A program made the position numbers and the translations under genes. Below are positions 1 through 12,931 of a stretch of 64,000 nt of DNA, in pieces. Origin of the DNA: Formicarius rufipectus. Lineage: Eukaryota; Chordata; Aves; Passeriformes; Formicariidae. The stretch lies in the NCBI GenBank assembly GCA_013399695.1, contig VXAU01002292.1, positions 941,670 to 1,005,669 on the forward strand. Direction: 5' to 3'. The notes beneath the pieces are model-generated. The model made no database searches and was not told the DNA's origin. It saw only the letters and a program-made list of their open reading frames with translations. Within the stretch, counting starts at the first letter, position 1; the number at the start of each line of letters is the position of its first letter.

Positions 1-3000
1 AGATGTGGCAGGAAAAAAGTCCCGGCTTTTAAAGTGTCTGTATAGACAATAGTTCCTTTGGGGCACTCAACTGAAAAGTTGCTTATTTGATCTCCCAAGA
101 AGAAAGATGTAAGATCTCTCAGTACAAAATGCTGAGCCATTAGAAGATTTGGATTAGGAAGGAATCATTTCTGTTCTGAGAGTAAGGGAATACTGCAGCT
201 GAGATATTTATTCTACAAAGACATATAAAGGGCTAGCAGCAGAACATTGTGCTACTATGTTGGCAAGAAGACAAGATTTGAAAGTGGCAGATTTTAAACA
301 AATAGGTGGAAATGCAATTACTTAGAATAAATTTGGGATTTGCCTCTTTTTATTTCACTATTTTTCTCACTGTCTTTCATTATTGCTGTTAAGTACTAAT
401 TACACTACAATTTGTATCACAATCTATAAGAATAATTTGTCCTGTTTTAAAGCACACTCTGTAAAAGGACCATTTTACAAGGCATTGACAGGAGAGTGCT
501 AAAGCCATTCACATTTGATGTCCAATATCTCTCTGGTAAGACACAGCATTAATTTCAAGAATAGGCTTCTGTGGTTTTGATTACTTTTACAGAGTAACCA
601 TCCTGACGAAATTTCAGATCATACTAGAAATGAAAGACAGGACTGCACCATTAATGCCTGAATTTATGTGGAATAAAAAACAAAACAAAACAAACTTCAA
701 CCTTTAGCTGCCCTCTGGTATTCTTAATGTAACATTTCCTATAAAGAATGAAAGTTAAGAGAAAGGATATGAATACACACAGAAAATGATTTTCGCTTTA
801 AAGTTGCGTTCCTGACTACCCTCATCTGAGGTGCAAAAACTACTCATGGAGCAAGATTTTATTGGGTTTTTTCTTAAGGGAGGAGGGGTAAGCAAACCAG
901 CACCTGGTGAAGTATTAACCAAAGTAATGACAGGAACCACTTGTCCATGCTGAAGAAAGGCAGTGGGCATAAATTTGTTTAATGTCTCCCGCCTTTGACT
1001 GCAGGGCAGAGGGAGGTTCCTCTTCTTGGAGGGTTTCTGGTGAGCAGGCAGCCTCTGAGTCCGCTGAGGGAAACTCTGCAGGCTTCTACCTCTGTGAGAA
1101 AGGGACTGGCAGGAAACAAATGGGCACCCATTTAACCCCAAACTGTGGTGTGGTGAATAAAACCAACTCACATGCACAAGGACATCAGAAGGAGAAATTA
1201 TTTGGCTGCTTAAGCCAGTTCCAGGGTCCTAGATAATGAACAGAGGTATTGGAATTGCTCACTTATGAGTGTAAATTCAATAAGAGATGACATTGCTGGA
1301 ACTTGATGGGAATTTTCTGGTGACTGAACTCTTTAAATCACTGGTTTATAATCTCTTAAGAAAGATTTAGTGGACAGAAGGGGATGAGAAATGACACACT
1401 GACAAAAACAAAACAAAAAACCCCCATGATTAATTTACTATAGACAAAAGACAAAGGAATTATCTCATGGACTGATTTCCCACTGTGAAAATTGGAGCAG
1501 GAGTTTCTCTCTGTGAGGGAAAAAAACACATACTTTTATGGGGAATAGGTGACTGGCTCTTTCAGTTAGTATTGGTAATATACAGGAGGAAAAAGAAAGT
1601 GAAGGGTTTTGTGGGAGATATTAATCCAAAAGCCGTTTGCTGGCAGTTTCATGCTGCCAGCACTGAAGCATCTTCAGAATCACTAAAAATTATTCTTTAT
1701 TTTCTTTCTTAAAAATAATTGCTCCAGATATCAGGCAAAGTCCAGACTAGACTTCTGCATCAGCAAACAAAAGAAGGGAGGAACCTCAGTACTAAAAATT
1801 AGTGGTACAATTAGTAAAAATATTCATTACTTGATTTTATTTGTTCAAAGCAAACAAAATGCAAATTAGTATCTTTAGCTGATACAATTTCACAAAGTAG
1901 AAGGCAATCCAGTTGGGGGGAAAAATGTAAATTATAATTGTAAAATGTCTAAGAATATTTTACAGGCTGCCTAATAAGGCATAACTGGGAAAGAATAAGG
2001 GTACATTAGTTTCAAGAAAAAAACCCAACATTCTGGCTGAGAAGGAACTGTTAAAACAATAATCCTTCTCTCTGTGAACATAAAACAAGTGGAAGCTGAG
2101 AGTGACAAATACAAGACATGAAAATCTAACCAGAAAAGCTGATACAGCTGTTTCCATAGGGTAAGGTACTAAATATGTGGGATATTAAACACTTGAGCAC
2201 TAATCTTTCTTAAGAATAAAAATCCATCTTCGCTTCTCAGCCCAGTTGTGCTCCTGGTCACCCACTGGTGCCATTGGCAGAACCGAAACTTTGTCACTAA
2301 CAGCAGAGAAAGGACTTCAGAATATTTATGGATACAAAACAGGGTGATGCAATAGCTATTCATATGACTGTTTATCTTCACTCTGGCAAAAAATTGGAAG
2401 ATTGCTAAATTGCAGCTAAACGTTTGAAAACGCCCAACTTCACCCCAGGAAATGGTGTGGGGCCATGAGCCTATTGTTGTGAGTGGTGTTGTGGCCACTG
2501 GGGAAGCCCCAAGGAAGGAGAGGAAGCTGACACGTTAGACCCATCAGGATTTCAGGGGGCACTGCCAACCATAAGTCTGCTGGATCTTAGTCACAGGAAA
2601 AATAGCAGAAACCATGATGGAGGGACTGCACTGATAACAATTTGAAAACAACCTATTGAGTGTCAACAGACTAACAGAAAAATGCTTCCCATAAAACTAA
2701 CCAGAGAGCTTTGCAGTGTTTTTATAAGAGGTGGCTGATAAATATTATAATGTTGCCATTGTATACTTAGAGTTGTAGACTGATTCTTTTTTTTTTTTTT
2801 TTAACTTGGATGGTATTTGATGCTTGTGTAGAAAGAGGGAGTGATACAAAAGTAGCATAACACACCAAAATAAATACAACCTCCTTCAGCAGAATAGTAA
2901 GAAAAATTATTTATTGCAAAATGACGCAAGTGCAATCTCTGACTGCTGACCTTGTCCTTGTACTGTTTCATCAGGCTTCTAGAAGGCAACCTGAACTCTG

Positions 3001-6000
3001 AGGTCTGACCAAGCTTTCTGAAGTAGTGCCACAAGTAGAGAGCTAAGTCATTTCTGAAGATGATCAGTTTGAAAATGGTATCTTTGGTTTCTCTATGCAG
3101 CTGGTCTTCCACAGTAAAGCAGAGAAAACCAGTCCATCCTACCTATCAGTAAAGATAAATTTCTTGAAAATATAAAAATACATCATATGTTACAAAAGTG
3201 GCATATAGGTAGGGACCTGACAATATTAGCCTTATAGAAATAGATATCCCCAAAGGCTATTTATGAATAATGAAATTTGTTTTCAGATTTCACCTTCAGA
3301 GAGTTCATCATTTTTCAGGACTGTTTCTTGTCTATGTTCGTTAGTGATAATTATAGAAAAAGGTTAGTGCTTGCACCAGGTCCTAGAAATAGATAAATAG
3401 ACTAATTAAGTGGTATTTAGTCTTCTTCTCCCCCACTCCATACATTGTACTGATACTTAGGGCAATGACAGCAATTTCTGGTTGTAAGGACTAGACCTTG
3501 AGATGAGTTAAATTCTCATATCTTTAGTAAGATTGAAATATGCCCTAAAAGGGCTTCAAAGTGTGTTAGTTCAAAAGTGCACTCACTCTGGTAGTACTAG
3601 ACTGCATGGAAATGTAGTATGTTTGTTTAGTGAGTTTGCTCATGGAAGCCACTGCTAGTAGTATAGGAAATGTCCCTGCTTTCAGAGTAAAGAATGCATT
3701 ACTGTATTTGCTGATGTCTCTTCTTGACAACAGCATGACCGTTCCATTTACACCAAGCAGAACCAGTTCTGGAAGGTTTCCTTTGCCTTCTCTGATCGAT
3801 CTATGAATTCCACGTTAATTGGTCAGATTCATTAGGAAATCTTGGTTCCTCTATGCCATAATTTGTCTTAGGGTCTCACTATTAAAGAAGAAAAAGAGTT
3901 ATTATTTTCTGTATTTTCAGTTAGGGTACTAGTTCAGTGCAGGTTCAGCTGAAGTTTGTTTTTTACCAGGTTCAAAGTACTAATCCTTCAGTGCTCCCAT
4001 CTAGTTTTGCTGAGGCAATGGGACTGGAAGAACACACCTCCCTTTCATCAAGCTGTTTGTAAATGGAGCTGTGCTTTAAGACCAAACGTATTTGAATATT
4101 TTGCTGACTTGGTTGCAAAAATTATTCCATCCTTTGGTATTTCATTTGTCTCCTCTCATTTTTTAAGGCATGCTTCAAATTCCTCACTGCCATCCTTCCC
4201 TCCTATGGCATGTACTAAAAAAGGGGAATTTGATTTTCAAGAAAAACATGCTGAGTGGGAGAAATACACTTGGCACCTGCAATGTCTCAGAATATATTCT
4301 GGGGACAAAACAGAGTACATTTATTTAAGAATAGTGTGTTTCACTGAGTTCCTCCCCAAAGAGAGATACGAGGAGCTGTAATCTCCTCTCCCTTTGGCTG
4401 AAGATAAGTACAGATTCATTGCTTGCTCTGTGAGGAAGTCCCTCCTGGCAGGATGTGCTGTGGTCCTGCAGGGCTACCCTCAGGTGAGATGGTCTCATGG
4501 CAAAGATATGCCCCAGTGCTGGCTACAACACAGGATGAACATACTTTTTGGCTTGGAGGGTGATTCTGTCAGATGGATACTTTAAGACCCAGAACAGCCA
4601 TGAGCAGACCTGTGTTTTTGTTCCCACTTGAGAATGTTTAGGCATGTCCTCTGTGGCAGACCTTGGGATATGTTGTTGCTTTGACTGCACAGTCTGTTTC
4701 ATATACACTTTGTGGCTTTTTTATGTTCCTCACACTCACCATGTGCATGCAACTAAGAGTGCTCTGAGAACCTTGTGATTGAGGTAATATTCAAGACTAG
4801 GATGGGAAATGAAAAAATACAAGTTCCTCCTTGAGTTCTTGGAAGCCAACTCTTCTGGAGAGTCACCAGACCTGCCCTCAAGCCTCCCCAAAGACAGCCT
4901 TTGTCCTGTTGTAGTGGGCAGCCCTCTCAGAGTCAGCTTTTCCTCCTAAACAAGTTCTCTGACTTGTGTAACCAAACAGGTGGAGTCCTTGTCTGCAAGC
5001 AAGCAAGCTGGTGTCCCTGGGAGCAGGCAGGATGACTCAGAGATGATGCTTCTCCCTGAAAGACTTTTTGAGGTATTTTGTGCTCTCCCTGAGCCAGGCC
5101 ATCGTCAGTGTGGTTGTGAAGCACAGGGAGCAGACACAAATACAACCATAAATGGAAGACCTGGAAGTGTAGCTTACAGCTCAGTTCAACACTGTGGACC
5201 ATCCCTCTGCCTGTTACATTCCTGACTGGGGTTGCACTATAGAATTTTGTTATTTGTCTGTTTAAATACCGTGAAGTTAGATGTTTTCTTCTTTAAAAGA
5301 AATTGTTTTACAAATAACACAATTGCTTTACATGTGAAAAAAAAAGCACAGCGCAAACTTTGCAACACAGTTGGCTTTCACTCCCTGTTTTTTGAGTTAA
5401 TAACTGCCAAAGTCCTATGACTACAGTATCCTTTTAAAGTAGTATCATCTTACTGGTGTAAGCGATGACATTTTCCTTCATGGCTTGTCCTGTCTGTATC
5501 TGTAGGTGTAAGTCTTAATTTTCATCACTAAACGAAATTCTACATTACGTGTGTGAATGAGAAAGTAACATAATGGTCCCTTCTTCTAAACCCAGTTGCA
5601 GTGACCATCTGGAGATCTCCCTGTTCAACTTTGGATGAACTTCAGCTGAAGTACGAGAGGCAGTTTGGCTCCATAAAAGCTGTTCCAAGCCTCATTGTTG
5701 CTATTAGCAGTTTGTCTTAGTGACAAGGCTGCATTTTGCCTATTGAAGGTTTGGTTTTAGTGATTCAGCGTGTTTCCATTGTTCAGAATCGAGAGTAGAT
5801 CATTCAGGCTCTTATGTTTCCAGTGCTGTGGATACAATAGCTCATTATCCTGGGGTGGCTTTTTTGTTGGGGTTTTTATAGGGGTTTTGGATAGATTCAC
5901 AATAGAAGCAAGCTCTTTTCAGGGGCAAGTTCTTTTCTTGATATCCTTGAACAGTGCTCATTGCAATAGGACTCTGTTTGTTTTTAGGTTTCAAAGCAAG

Positions 6001-6219
6001 CCAATCATGGGATAGAGTGAGGGCCAAAATCCCAAGTTTTTGTTAAGGATGGCTGCAGCTTCTTCTCAGCTTGTATCAATCATCTGTTGTCACTAGGAGC
6101 GTGCATCATCACGATTCATCAGGGCACAGGTGAGACCTACAGAGGCCACACAAGAGAAGCTAGATTTTATTTTCCTCTAAGTCCATTGGCAGCAATGGCT
6201 TGAGAAATGATTGCAATGA

Positions 6220-6830
6220 GGGTAACGTTATGGTGATAAGGAAAGTTATTTGAAGGACACATTCTTTGTTTCTGATGACATGAAGCTGGGAGTTACTGTC
6301 AAAACAGTGGAGAGTTGAACTCTACAGGATAAACTGGAAAACCCCGATAACATGAATAGCAGTGATGAGAAGGAGTGCAGGGTCATGAACCTAGAGGCTT
6401 AATAATGAGCTCTCAGCTCATATGAGAAATGCTTATCCATTGAAAGCAATGGAGACAGAGCAAGCCCCGAGTGCATTGGTTAACCATAAATTGGCTCTGA
6501 GCTACTAGTATGATGTCATGTGCCTGAGTAAAAGATAAGTGTGATTCCAGAGTGTTTTGGAGAAGAATTTTTCAGGAGTGACAGGGAAATATTAATGCTG
6601 TTATGCTTGTAAAAGTGCACCTGGAATTCCCTTTACAGTACTTGTCATACCAATTCAGCTGGAGCAGGTGCAATGAACAGCTACATGGATTAGCACAGGG
6701 CAATCTAATACACAGAAGTAAGCTGTTCTAGCAGAAGAAAGGCTAAAGAAGAATGCAACTGTACTCTATAAATATGAGAGTGAATGAAGCACAAGGAGTG
6801 AGAAGGCATATTTAAACAAAAGAACAATAA
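6220..6830 (+). mobile_element. Ancient CR1/L3-like LINE fragment (decayed)
   Basis: Phrases typical of the 3' coding part of CR1-family retrotransposons appear in the expected order but heavily mutated: a 'GATGACATGAAGCTGGGAG' stretch near 6278, 'AGTGACAGGGAAATATTAATG' near 6577 in a position where CR1 has a conserved phrase, 'CTGGAGCAGGTGCA' near 6660, and 'CTCTATAAATA' near 6765. All frames are broken. The divergence is far greater than in the CR1 copy at 56090, so this is likely an old archosaur-age insertion. The edges are approximate. Confidence 0.5.
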
Positions 6831-7279
6831 TGCCTTGAGCAAATAGGTGTGTGTGTCTTGGCTGTAATTTAAGTTTCTAAACAAAATATTCTGAAATGTT
6901 AATAGAAGAAAGAAACCAAAAACACTCTTTAGATAGATTTTAATAATTTTATGGACATAACTGCATGCAATAGTTATCTATGAAGAGAAATCAAGTGCAC
7001 AAGGTCCCTTTTGCAGTGTGTTCCCTGGCTTCCTGAAGTATATTGATGATAACATGTTTTGGTCTTTGTTAAGCACGTATTTTGTGTGTCTGTGCCAGGC
7101 ATTATATGTCCCTGAGTAGCCCTCACTTTGGCACTAAAAGCTTGCAAACACAAGTCTTAAACATTCTGGTCTTGGATTAAATTAAGCAAACTCTGTTCAG
7201 AGAGGTACAATTCATAAAATTACCCACCTTAAAAGAATGCAACTTAGGAACATGAAGTCAGGCCCCCTCTTTCACCAGA

Positions 7280-7334
7280 CTACTTCTGATGATTCTTGTG
7301 GGTCCATTCCAACTCAGTATATTCTTTGACTCTG
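7280..7334 (+). mobile_element. CR1 3'-end fragment
   Basis: A short match to the CR1 3' tail ('GATGATTCTTGTGGGTCC', then 'CCAACTCAGTATATTCTTTGA'-like sequence), recognised from family memory. Only the extreme 3' end is present, as expected from 5'-truncated retrotransposition or later decay. Confidence 0.55.
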
Positions 7335-10300
7335 GGTGCTTACTCAACCCTATATCCTTTATCTCTTCAATCTCCCTCTCCCAAGTCTCTGGCTTCTCAA
7401 ACGAGTTACCAGTTTCTATGACACTTAATCCTTTCCCTCTTGTGTGTTTTCTACCTCCCGGTGTTTCACAGCCTGCCTAGACAACCTTTCTGTGCTTTTC
7501 TGTGTCACTTTCCAAGCTGTAACTTCTCTTCCTGGGTGGCACAATGAAGTGCTTCATGCTTTTACTCCATATACTGCAGTGCAGGAGGTTGTCTCCTCTT
7601 TGAGGGTTGGTGTTAGCAGATGGCAGCTGCTGCAGTTCACAGTACAGTGCAGGCAGGTGCCCAGTTGCTGCCAGCCAGTACTGACCAGCCACCTACTACC
7701 TCCACCCCTGCCTTATCACACCCTCCTGCAGCAGACTTTCAGACAATCTGTCCCCTGCCCTGTAACCCCAAACCCCTTTCCTCTCCCACCATAATGCACC
7801 AACCCCTGAAGAGAGGCCTCTAATGCAGGACTCTCTGTTGCTGCCCCAGGAGTCTGAGCTGGCACGCATATGTCACTATCAGTGCGGCAAGGCAGGACAC
7901 ACAAATCCATTTACCACTGGCTGTGACTTACAAGAACAGCCTCTTTAGCTGAAAAAGATTCAGTTTCCAGCTCTTTGAAGTCCATTTCATCACATATTGT
8001 GCCACAGCAATGGCTTGTGACTGTCTGCACCCATAGAGTGTGGGTATCAGACCACAGCCCAGGCTACAAAATGTCACGCAGGACCTGCACAGCCCCCGGA
8101 CAGGTTCCTGCTGCTTTCCCTGCATGCTCTGCATCCCTGAGCAAAAAGACACCTTTTATTGCTGTTCAGCAGTCAGTACATGAGGATGCCTGTGCTGGGT
8201 GGGAAAAAACCCTTTCTTCTGCTTACAAAAAAACGTTAGCTTGGAATTGCTTAATTGCATCTGGACATCAGTAAATAGAAGGTGTGATCAGCTAATTAAA
8301 AAGCTTGTGTTTTTCATTTGCTGCCCTTTCTAACATTCCTGTAGTTGAATATATTTTTTTTTGAGTGACAGACTGAAAAATAACAAAATTAGATGATTTT
8401 TTGCTCCTCTGATGTTTTTGCTTATTTCCTTGCCCTCTCTGGTGGCATTGTGGGCATCAATTCAACATGAAATATGACTGCCATATTAGCCCAGCAGAGA
8501 GTTTCAGGCATTTTGTGCACGTATCTTCTTCCTTTTTCAGTTGCCCATCTGTATGGATGGTACTGCTCCCAGTATTCGGGGTGGGGGCAGAGCTGAGGGG
8601 GTGGACTGTGTGACACCACAAGTAGGCTACAAAGCCCTGTTGCAGCTTTCCAGACAGATTAGTTCTTAAGTGAATCACAGAAGTCATGGAAAAGTGACTG
8701 GCACTATGTAAAGAGAAGCCGCAATGAAGTTGAAGTTACTATTAGGTGCCTAATGCCTGAAAACTGAGCAATATGGGAATAGAGAAGCAGCAGCAGTCAG
8801 GTTAAATTTTGCTTTGAGTTTCTCCTTATTTTGAGTGCTCTTAAGGAGGGTGAGGGAAAAACACGTATATGGAAACAACACAAATGGCAATATCGGATGG
8901 CAATTGTATTTAAAAACATCTTAAGCAAAAAGCTCTTAACAATTTTCTCCTCAGAAATTACTTTTTCACTATACAATGTCCCTACAGTTTCTCATTACCT
9001 AAAGAAAAAACAATTTGCACCCAAGAGCAGATTGTTTGCTAAAGCTGTAGCCTTTGTTTCCTTCAGGAAACACTGGAATTATTTGGGCTGGCTGTGTGCT
9101 AAGGTTACACCTACCCCCCGCTGTGGCTGTGCTGCAAAGCCATGACACTTCCAACTCTGTTATTTCAGTAAATTGGTTTTCAAGGCAGCTGTACAAAATG
9201 TTTGCAAAGGCAGGTGTTTGTATTTTTTGCTTTTGCATGTTTTTTACCCACAGACCTTCCTGCTCCTTGGAATTCCTTCACTTCTGTAACAAGGGGTTTT
9301 AAGAGTCTAATTATCTGGCATAGAAACTTCTCTGTTCATAACTCTGAAGGCCTGAATTGGCACTGGGAGCAGCTGCAAAAAACTCTGCTCTGAGATACCT
9401 GTAAGTATAGCGGCTGTGAGGGGTAGGCTGGGGTGTTAAGCTCCTTCAGGAACTGCTGAGGGGCCCACAGTGAAAAACTTTGAACCGTTTTTCTAATTTG
9501 AAAACAGCAGAAGTCTCTTAGCTATTCTCTTGCTTACATCCTGAAGCTACTTGACTATGGTCATTCCCAAGTTCTTACCTCTGGCTTGGTGAAATTCCAG
9601 CCTTAGAAAGGGGATGGAAGAAAGTATTAGGCATATGGTCCCCAAAAATGCAGAGCAGCTAGGAGTGGGAGTAGGGCAGAAATCTTGTTGGGGCTGCCTT
9701 GAGTCTGATAGCCCAGAAATTTAATTATTTACATAGGAGTTTGGTTTTCAAGTCTCTGCAACCTTTAATTCTAAGATGGGTCTCAACTACTAACAGAAAG
9801 GCCACCCAAAATGGATGTCTGCTTGTCTCTTTGTACTTTCTCTACTGTGTATTTCACTGCAGATATTCTACGTTCAGAAACCTGGCAGGAAAAGAAACTC
9901 TGAAGGACCTGTGTCAGAGCAATCAATTGCTATGATCATCCAAATGCTTGTTTAGAGGATTCTGAAGACTGAAATCAGAGCGTTGCTTTAAAAAAGGTGG
10001 TGTAGATATAGGGACAGTTCCCCTTCACCTACCCCTCCTCTAAACTGCTTTGGAAACACTGAATGAGAATCTTTGCCTTGATTCAGTTTTTCCATCAGAT
10101 TTCTCTTTTTATCAGAGCAAATTTCAAGAGAGACTGCCAAACATAAGCATGGATTTTCCAAGGGGTCAGTCCAGAATTAATTTCCAAGGGAAAGCACGAT
10201 TCTCTGCTTGTTCTCTTCTGTAACACTTGAAGCTGCTTCATGTCTCTCCAGGAACACTCTCCACAGCCACAATTTTATCTCACACTCTGGCAAAAAGACA

Positions 10301-11087
10301 CTGACCTTTACTTTCAGAAACAGCAAGTGGTAGGTCTGGGTTTGGGACATGACTGCAGAACAAAGAACTGCTCTTCCAAGTACTTGGATAACAGATTACC
10401 TCACCAAGAGCTATGGTCAGCAAGCTGCTGTAACATGAGATGCATGATTACATTATATCTAAATTACTGAACAAGACAATAGTGAAGATGGTCTGTTGGG
10501 ATCCTCAATTCATCACCACCCACTAACAGAAAAGTCAAGTTCCTTGAAAACAGTTCTGTGGAAAAAGTCAGAACCAGTCTGAAAACAGGTTGTACCTCGA
10601 TTTTTAGTATTTAAAAATTTAATTTCACTTTTAAAGTTTTTGTCATGTGGGATTTTTAATTGTGTACCATTTTAATTGTGTGGGAAAGGTATTGAAATAG
10701 CTCACCTCGGGGTATGGAAAATTCACCAATTCATGTGCACTTTTGGGAAATAAGGTTGTTCTTTTTTCTTAGATGGGGGACACTAGTCTATGACAAGACA
10801 TAATCCAGGAAGATTCTTTATGTTTCCATGAGACTATATCTCAGTCATTTCCCTTACTCTACACTTTCTGCAGCTGTGCATGCTATAGACTATGACTGAA
10901 GGGAATCTGATGTAAAAACAAATCTACAAGCTTCATCCTTCATATTTTTCTACTTCTCAATAAATGGAAACGGTAACATTCAAACCAGGTTATTTGCTGT
11001 TTAGTAAGTCTTCCAGTCTGCAACATGATGGAGATTCAGTTCACATTGCTACTGAGTTGAATGATTACCCATGAAGGAATAGGTGGT

Positions 11088-11092
11088 ATTAC
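11088..11092. repeat. Target-site duplication, left copy (ATTAC)
   Basis: ATTAC directly precedes the TG that opens the LTR; the same five bases follow its terminal CA at 11773-11777. A 5-bp duplication fits ERVL-type or some ERV1-type integrases. Confidence 0.75.
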
Positions 11093-11772
11093 TGTCCTAG
11101 TTACACTGGCCAGGATGTTTATCACTGTGTGGGTATAACCAAAATCAAGTATTCTACACCCTCTATATCACTTCTGATGAACTGATAATAATGGATCATT
11201 TGCACCAGCTGCCCAACGTACACCTGACACTTTAGGCTACAAGCTGAGTATTAAAGGACCCCGTGAGATAGGGGAGGCATGAGCACCTTCCACCCAGCCT
11301 GAGGGGTCATGACTGCTAATGGGCCATCAAAGATTCCAAAAATATCCCATGACTCACAGAGTAAATCACCCATTGTCAAACTCCTGGCCCTGGGGGTTCC
11401 CATATGAACCTGAGCATATATAATCTTTGGATTTTGGGACTTCTGATACCACTCCATCGGATCCAGAACCTCAACAGGACTGTGACTGCTACTCTCGACC
11501 AGGCTGTGACCATCATCCTCACCAACAGGTTTTCCTTTCCTTTTACTCTTCACTCAGGAGACGACATGGCGCTCAGCACAGGGGCTAATGAACACCATTC
11601 TGTTCGTGCCCCAGGGTGCTGGGCTATACATCTGGGTTTTGTGCATTAAAACCAATTTTTAATCTGTATCACTGTATTTGTTGTAATCTTTTAATTAAAT
11701 TGTAACTCTGACTTACAGTCTCTTTTTGAGTTGGGTTCATTTCTCCTGCTGGTTTACCTTTAAACCATGACA
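11093..11772 (-). mobile_element. Solo LTR of an endogenous retrovirus
   Basis: The 680-bp block starts with TG and ends with CA, its ends form the short inverted repeat TGTC...GACA, and it is flanked by the perfect 5-bp direct repeat ATTAC. Read on the minus strand it opens TGTCATGGTTTAAAGG, a beginning typical of avian ERV LTRs, and has a TATA-like ATTATATATG near 11415-11424 (plus-strand positions). No gag, pol or env sequence is present on either side, so this is a solo LTR left by recombination between two LTRs. It lies about 0.95 kb beyond the QRSL1 stop codon and in the same orientation as QRSL1. The exact family is not named because no library search was possible. Confidence 0.75.
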
Positions 11773-11777
11773 ATTAC
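11773..11777. repeat. Target-site duplication, right copy (ATTAC)
   Basis: Second copy of the five bases that precede the LTR at 11088-11092. Confidence 0.75.
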
Positions 11778-12140
11778 TCTTATGGAGAAGTTACACTGAG
11801 TGAGGCAATCTCTTTCTTAGTAAGTATTCTTTAAGTGCTGATTATAAAGAACAGTGACGATGAAAAAACAAATTAACTACTCAAGATCTCTACGCATCTT
11901 TCCACAGAAGAAATCTAGAATTCATAATTTTTATATGGATGTAACCAGAGTAATCTACATGATTTGTAAACCTGGAGGTTATTTTCACCTCCTGCATGAA
12001 TTAGCCAGAAGTAGGGAATGTTTTTATCTTTTTAAAATGAACTAACACTTCCACATCATGAATTTTCATAAAATAGAGATCTAAATGCAGACCTGATTCA
12101 GTTTTTTCATCATGACCTTAATAAACATCATGTAAAAGAT

Positions 12141-12246
12141 GTGCAGATGTGCCATTCGAGACATGGCTGAGTGGTGGACTTTGAAGTGCTGGGTTGGACT
12201 CAATGATCTTAAAAATTTTTCCAACCTAAATATTTCTATGATTCTC
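12141..12246 (+). mobile_element. CR1 3'-end fragment
   Basis: Contains the typical CR1 tail 'GGTTGGACTCAATGATCTT', then a 'CCAACCTAAAT' block and 'TTCTATGATTCT' at the end. It lies just beyond the likely QRSL1 3' end and is antisense to that gene. Confidence 0.7.
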
Positions 12247-12406
12247 TGTTACTTCCTTTTCTATTTAATTCTTGGTGAACAAATCCTTGATACCTTTGTT
12301 CCAACAGAACTTGTCTGGTTGTTGCCATTACAAAAGCTTATGCTGTAGAAAGAAACTAAGCCCTTTGGCAACCACGACATTTTCACACAGAAGTTCAGGT
12401 TTGTTC

Positions 12407-12412
12407 TTTAAT
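12407..12412 (-). terminator. QRSL1: Possible QRSL1 poly(A) signal (ATTAAA)
   Basis: ATTAAA on the minus strand, about 310 nt after the QRSL1 stop codon. I saw no canonical AATAAA on the minus strand between the stop codon and the CR1 fragment, so this common variant is the best local candidate. It is weak evidence without 3'-end reads. Confidence 0.3.
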
Positions 12413-12719
12413 AGGCCAGATACCTTACAGACCCCCTGGTAATGGCAAAAAATCAGCTCCACAGGTATAAGATACATAATTTCAACTTGGTGTTTTTGAG
12501 TATCAGTTAGAAAGAATTCATAATAACACTGACATATTTACTTAATGATTCATTTTGCCTTAATTACACAGTAACAAGCTGCTGTGATTCCATCCTGCAT
12601 TACTTGACAAGACTGTCTTAAAACAGATTATTACTTCTGCAAAAGACAATTAACTGCAAGAATACACCTTCAGTCCATCCCCACAGCTTTCTTGCTTTCG
12701 CAGACCAGCAAGTCCTATG

Positions 12720-12931
12720 TTATGAAAAAGAGGCAGATTTCTGATGCTGAAAGACACCACGGTCATGTATCTTTACTTCTTCTAGCTGGATCAACGGAAA
12801 TTGTACTTGTTTTTCAAACCATTTGGCTACAGTGAGAAGCTGCTGTTCCTGGAATGAACGTCCAATGAACTGAAGCCCAACTGGCAAGCCTCTCTCTGAA
12901 AGAGCTGTAGGAACATTTATGGCTGGCAGTC
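12720..12931 (-). CDS. QRSL1: QRSL1 coding exon 11 (last)
   Basis: Encodes residues 455 (split Gly) to 524 and the TAA stop at 12720-12722. It contains the C-terminal amidase motif GLPVGLQFIGR and the segment that follows (AKWFEKQVQFP), both conserved in GatA. The acceptor is TTCAG at 12932-12936. Confidence 0.93.

Larger units (their letters stand above)
1..11092. other. Non-coding DNA downstream of QRSL1
   Basis: I could not recognise any exon here on either strand. The open frames present (up to about 140 codons, for example 755-1177 minus and 3956-4381 plus) overlap each other on opposite strands, show no family motif and have no splice-linked partners, so I treat them as chance. The stretch holds an old CR1-like copy near 6220-6830, a CR1 tail near 7280-7334 and a T run at about 2787-2803. 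In mammals the next genes on this side are MTRES1 and CD24, neither of which I could see. Confidence 0.6.

Noticed and set aside
3956..4381. 141-codon frame on the plus strand
   Set aside because: No recognisable domain, no exon neighbours, and composition is like the surrounding intergenic DNA.
7444..7823. Pro/Ser-rich frames that recall a small mucin-like protein such as CD24
   Set aside because: No signal peptide followed by a GPI-type tail could be found; several frames overlap and the motif is only composition.
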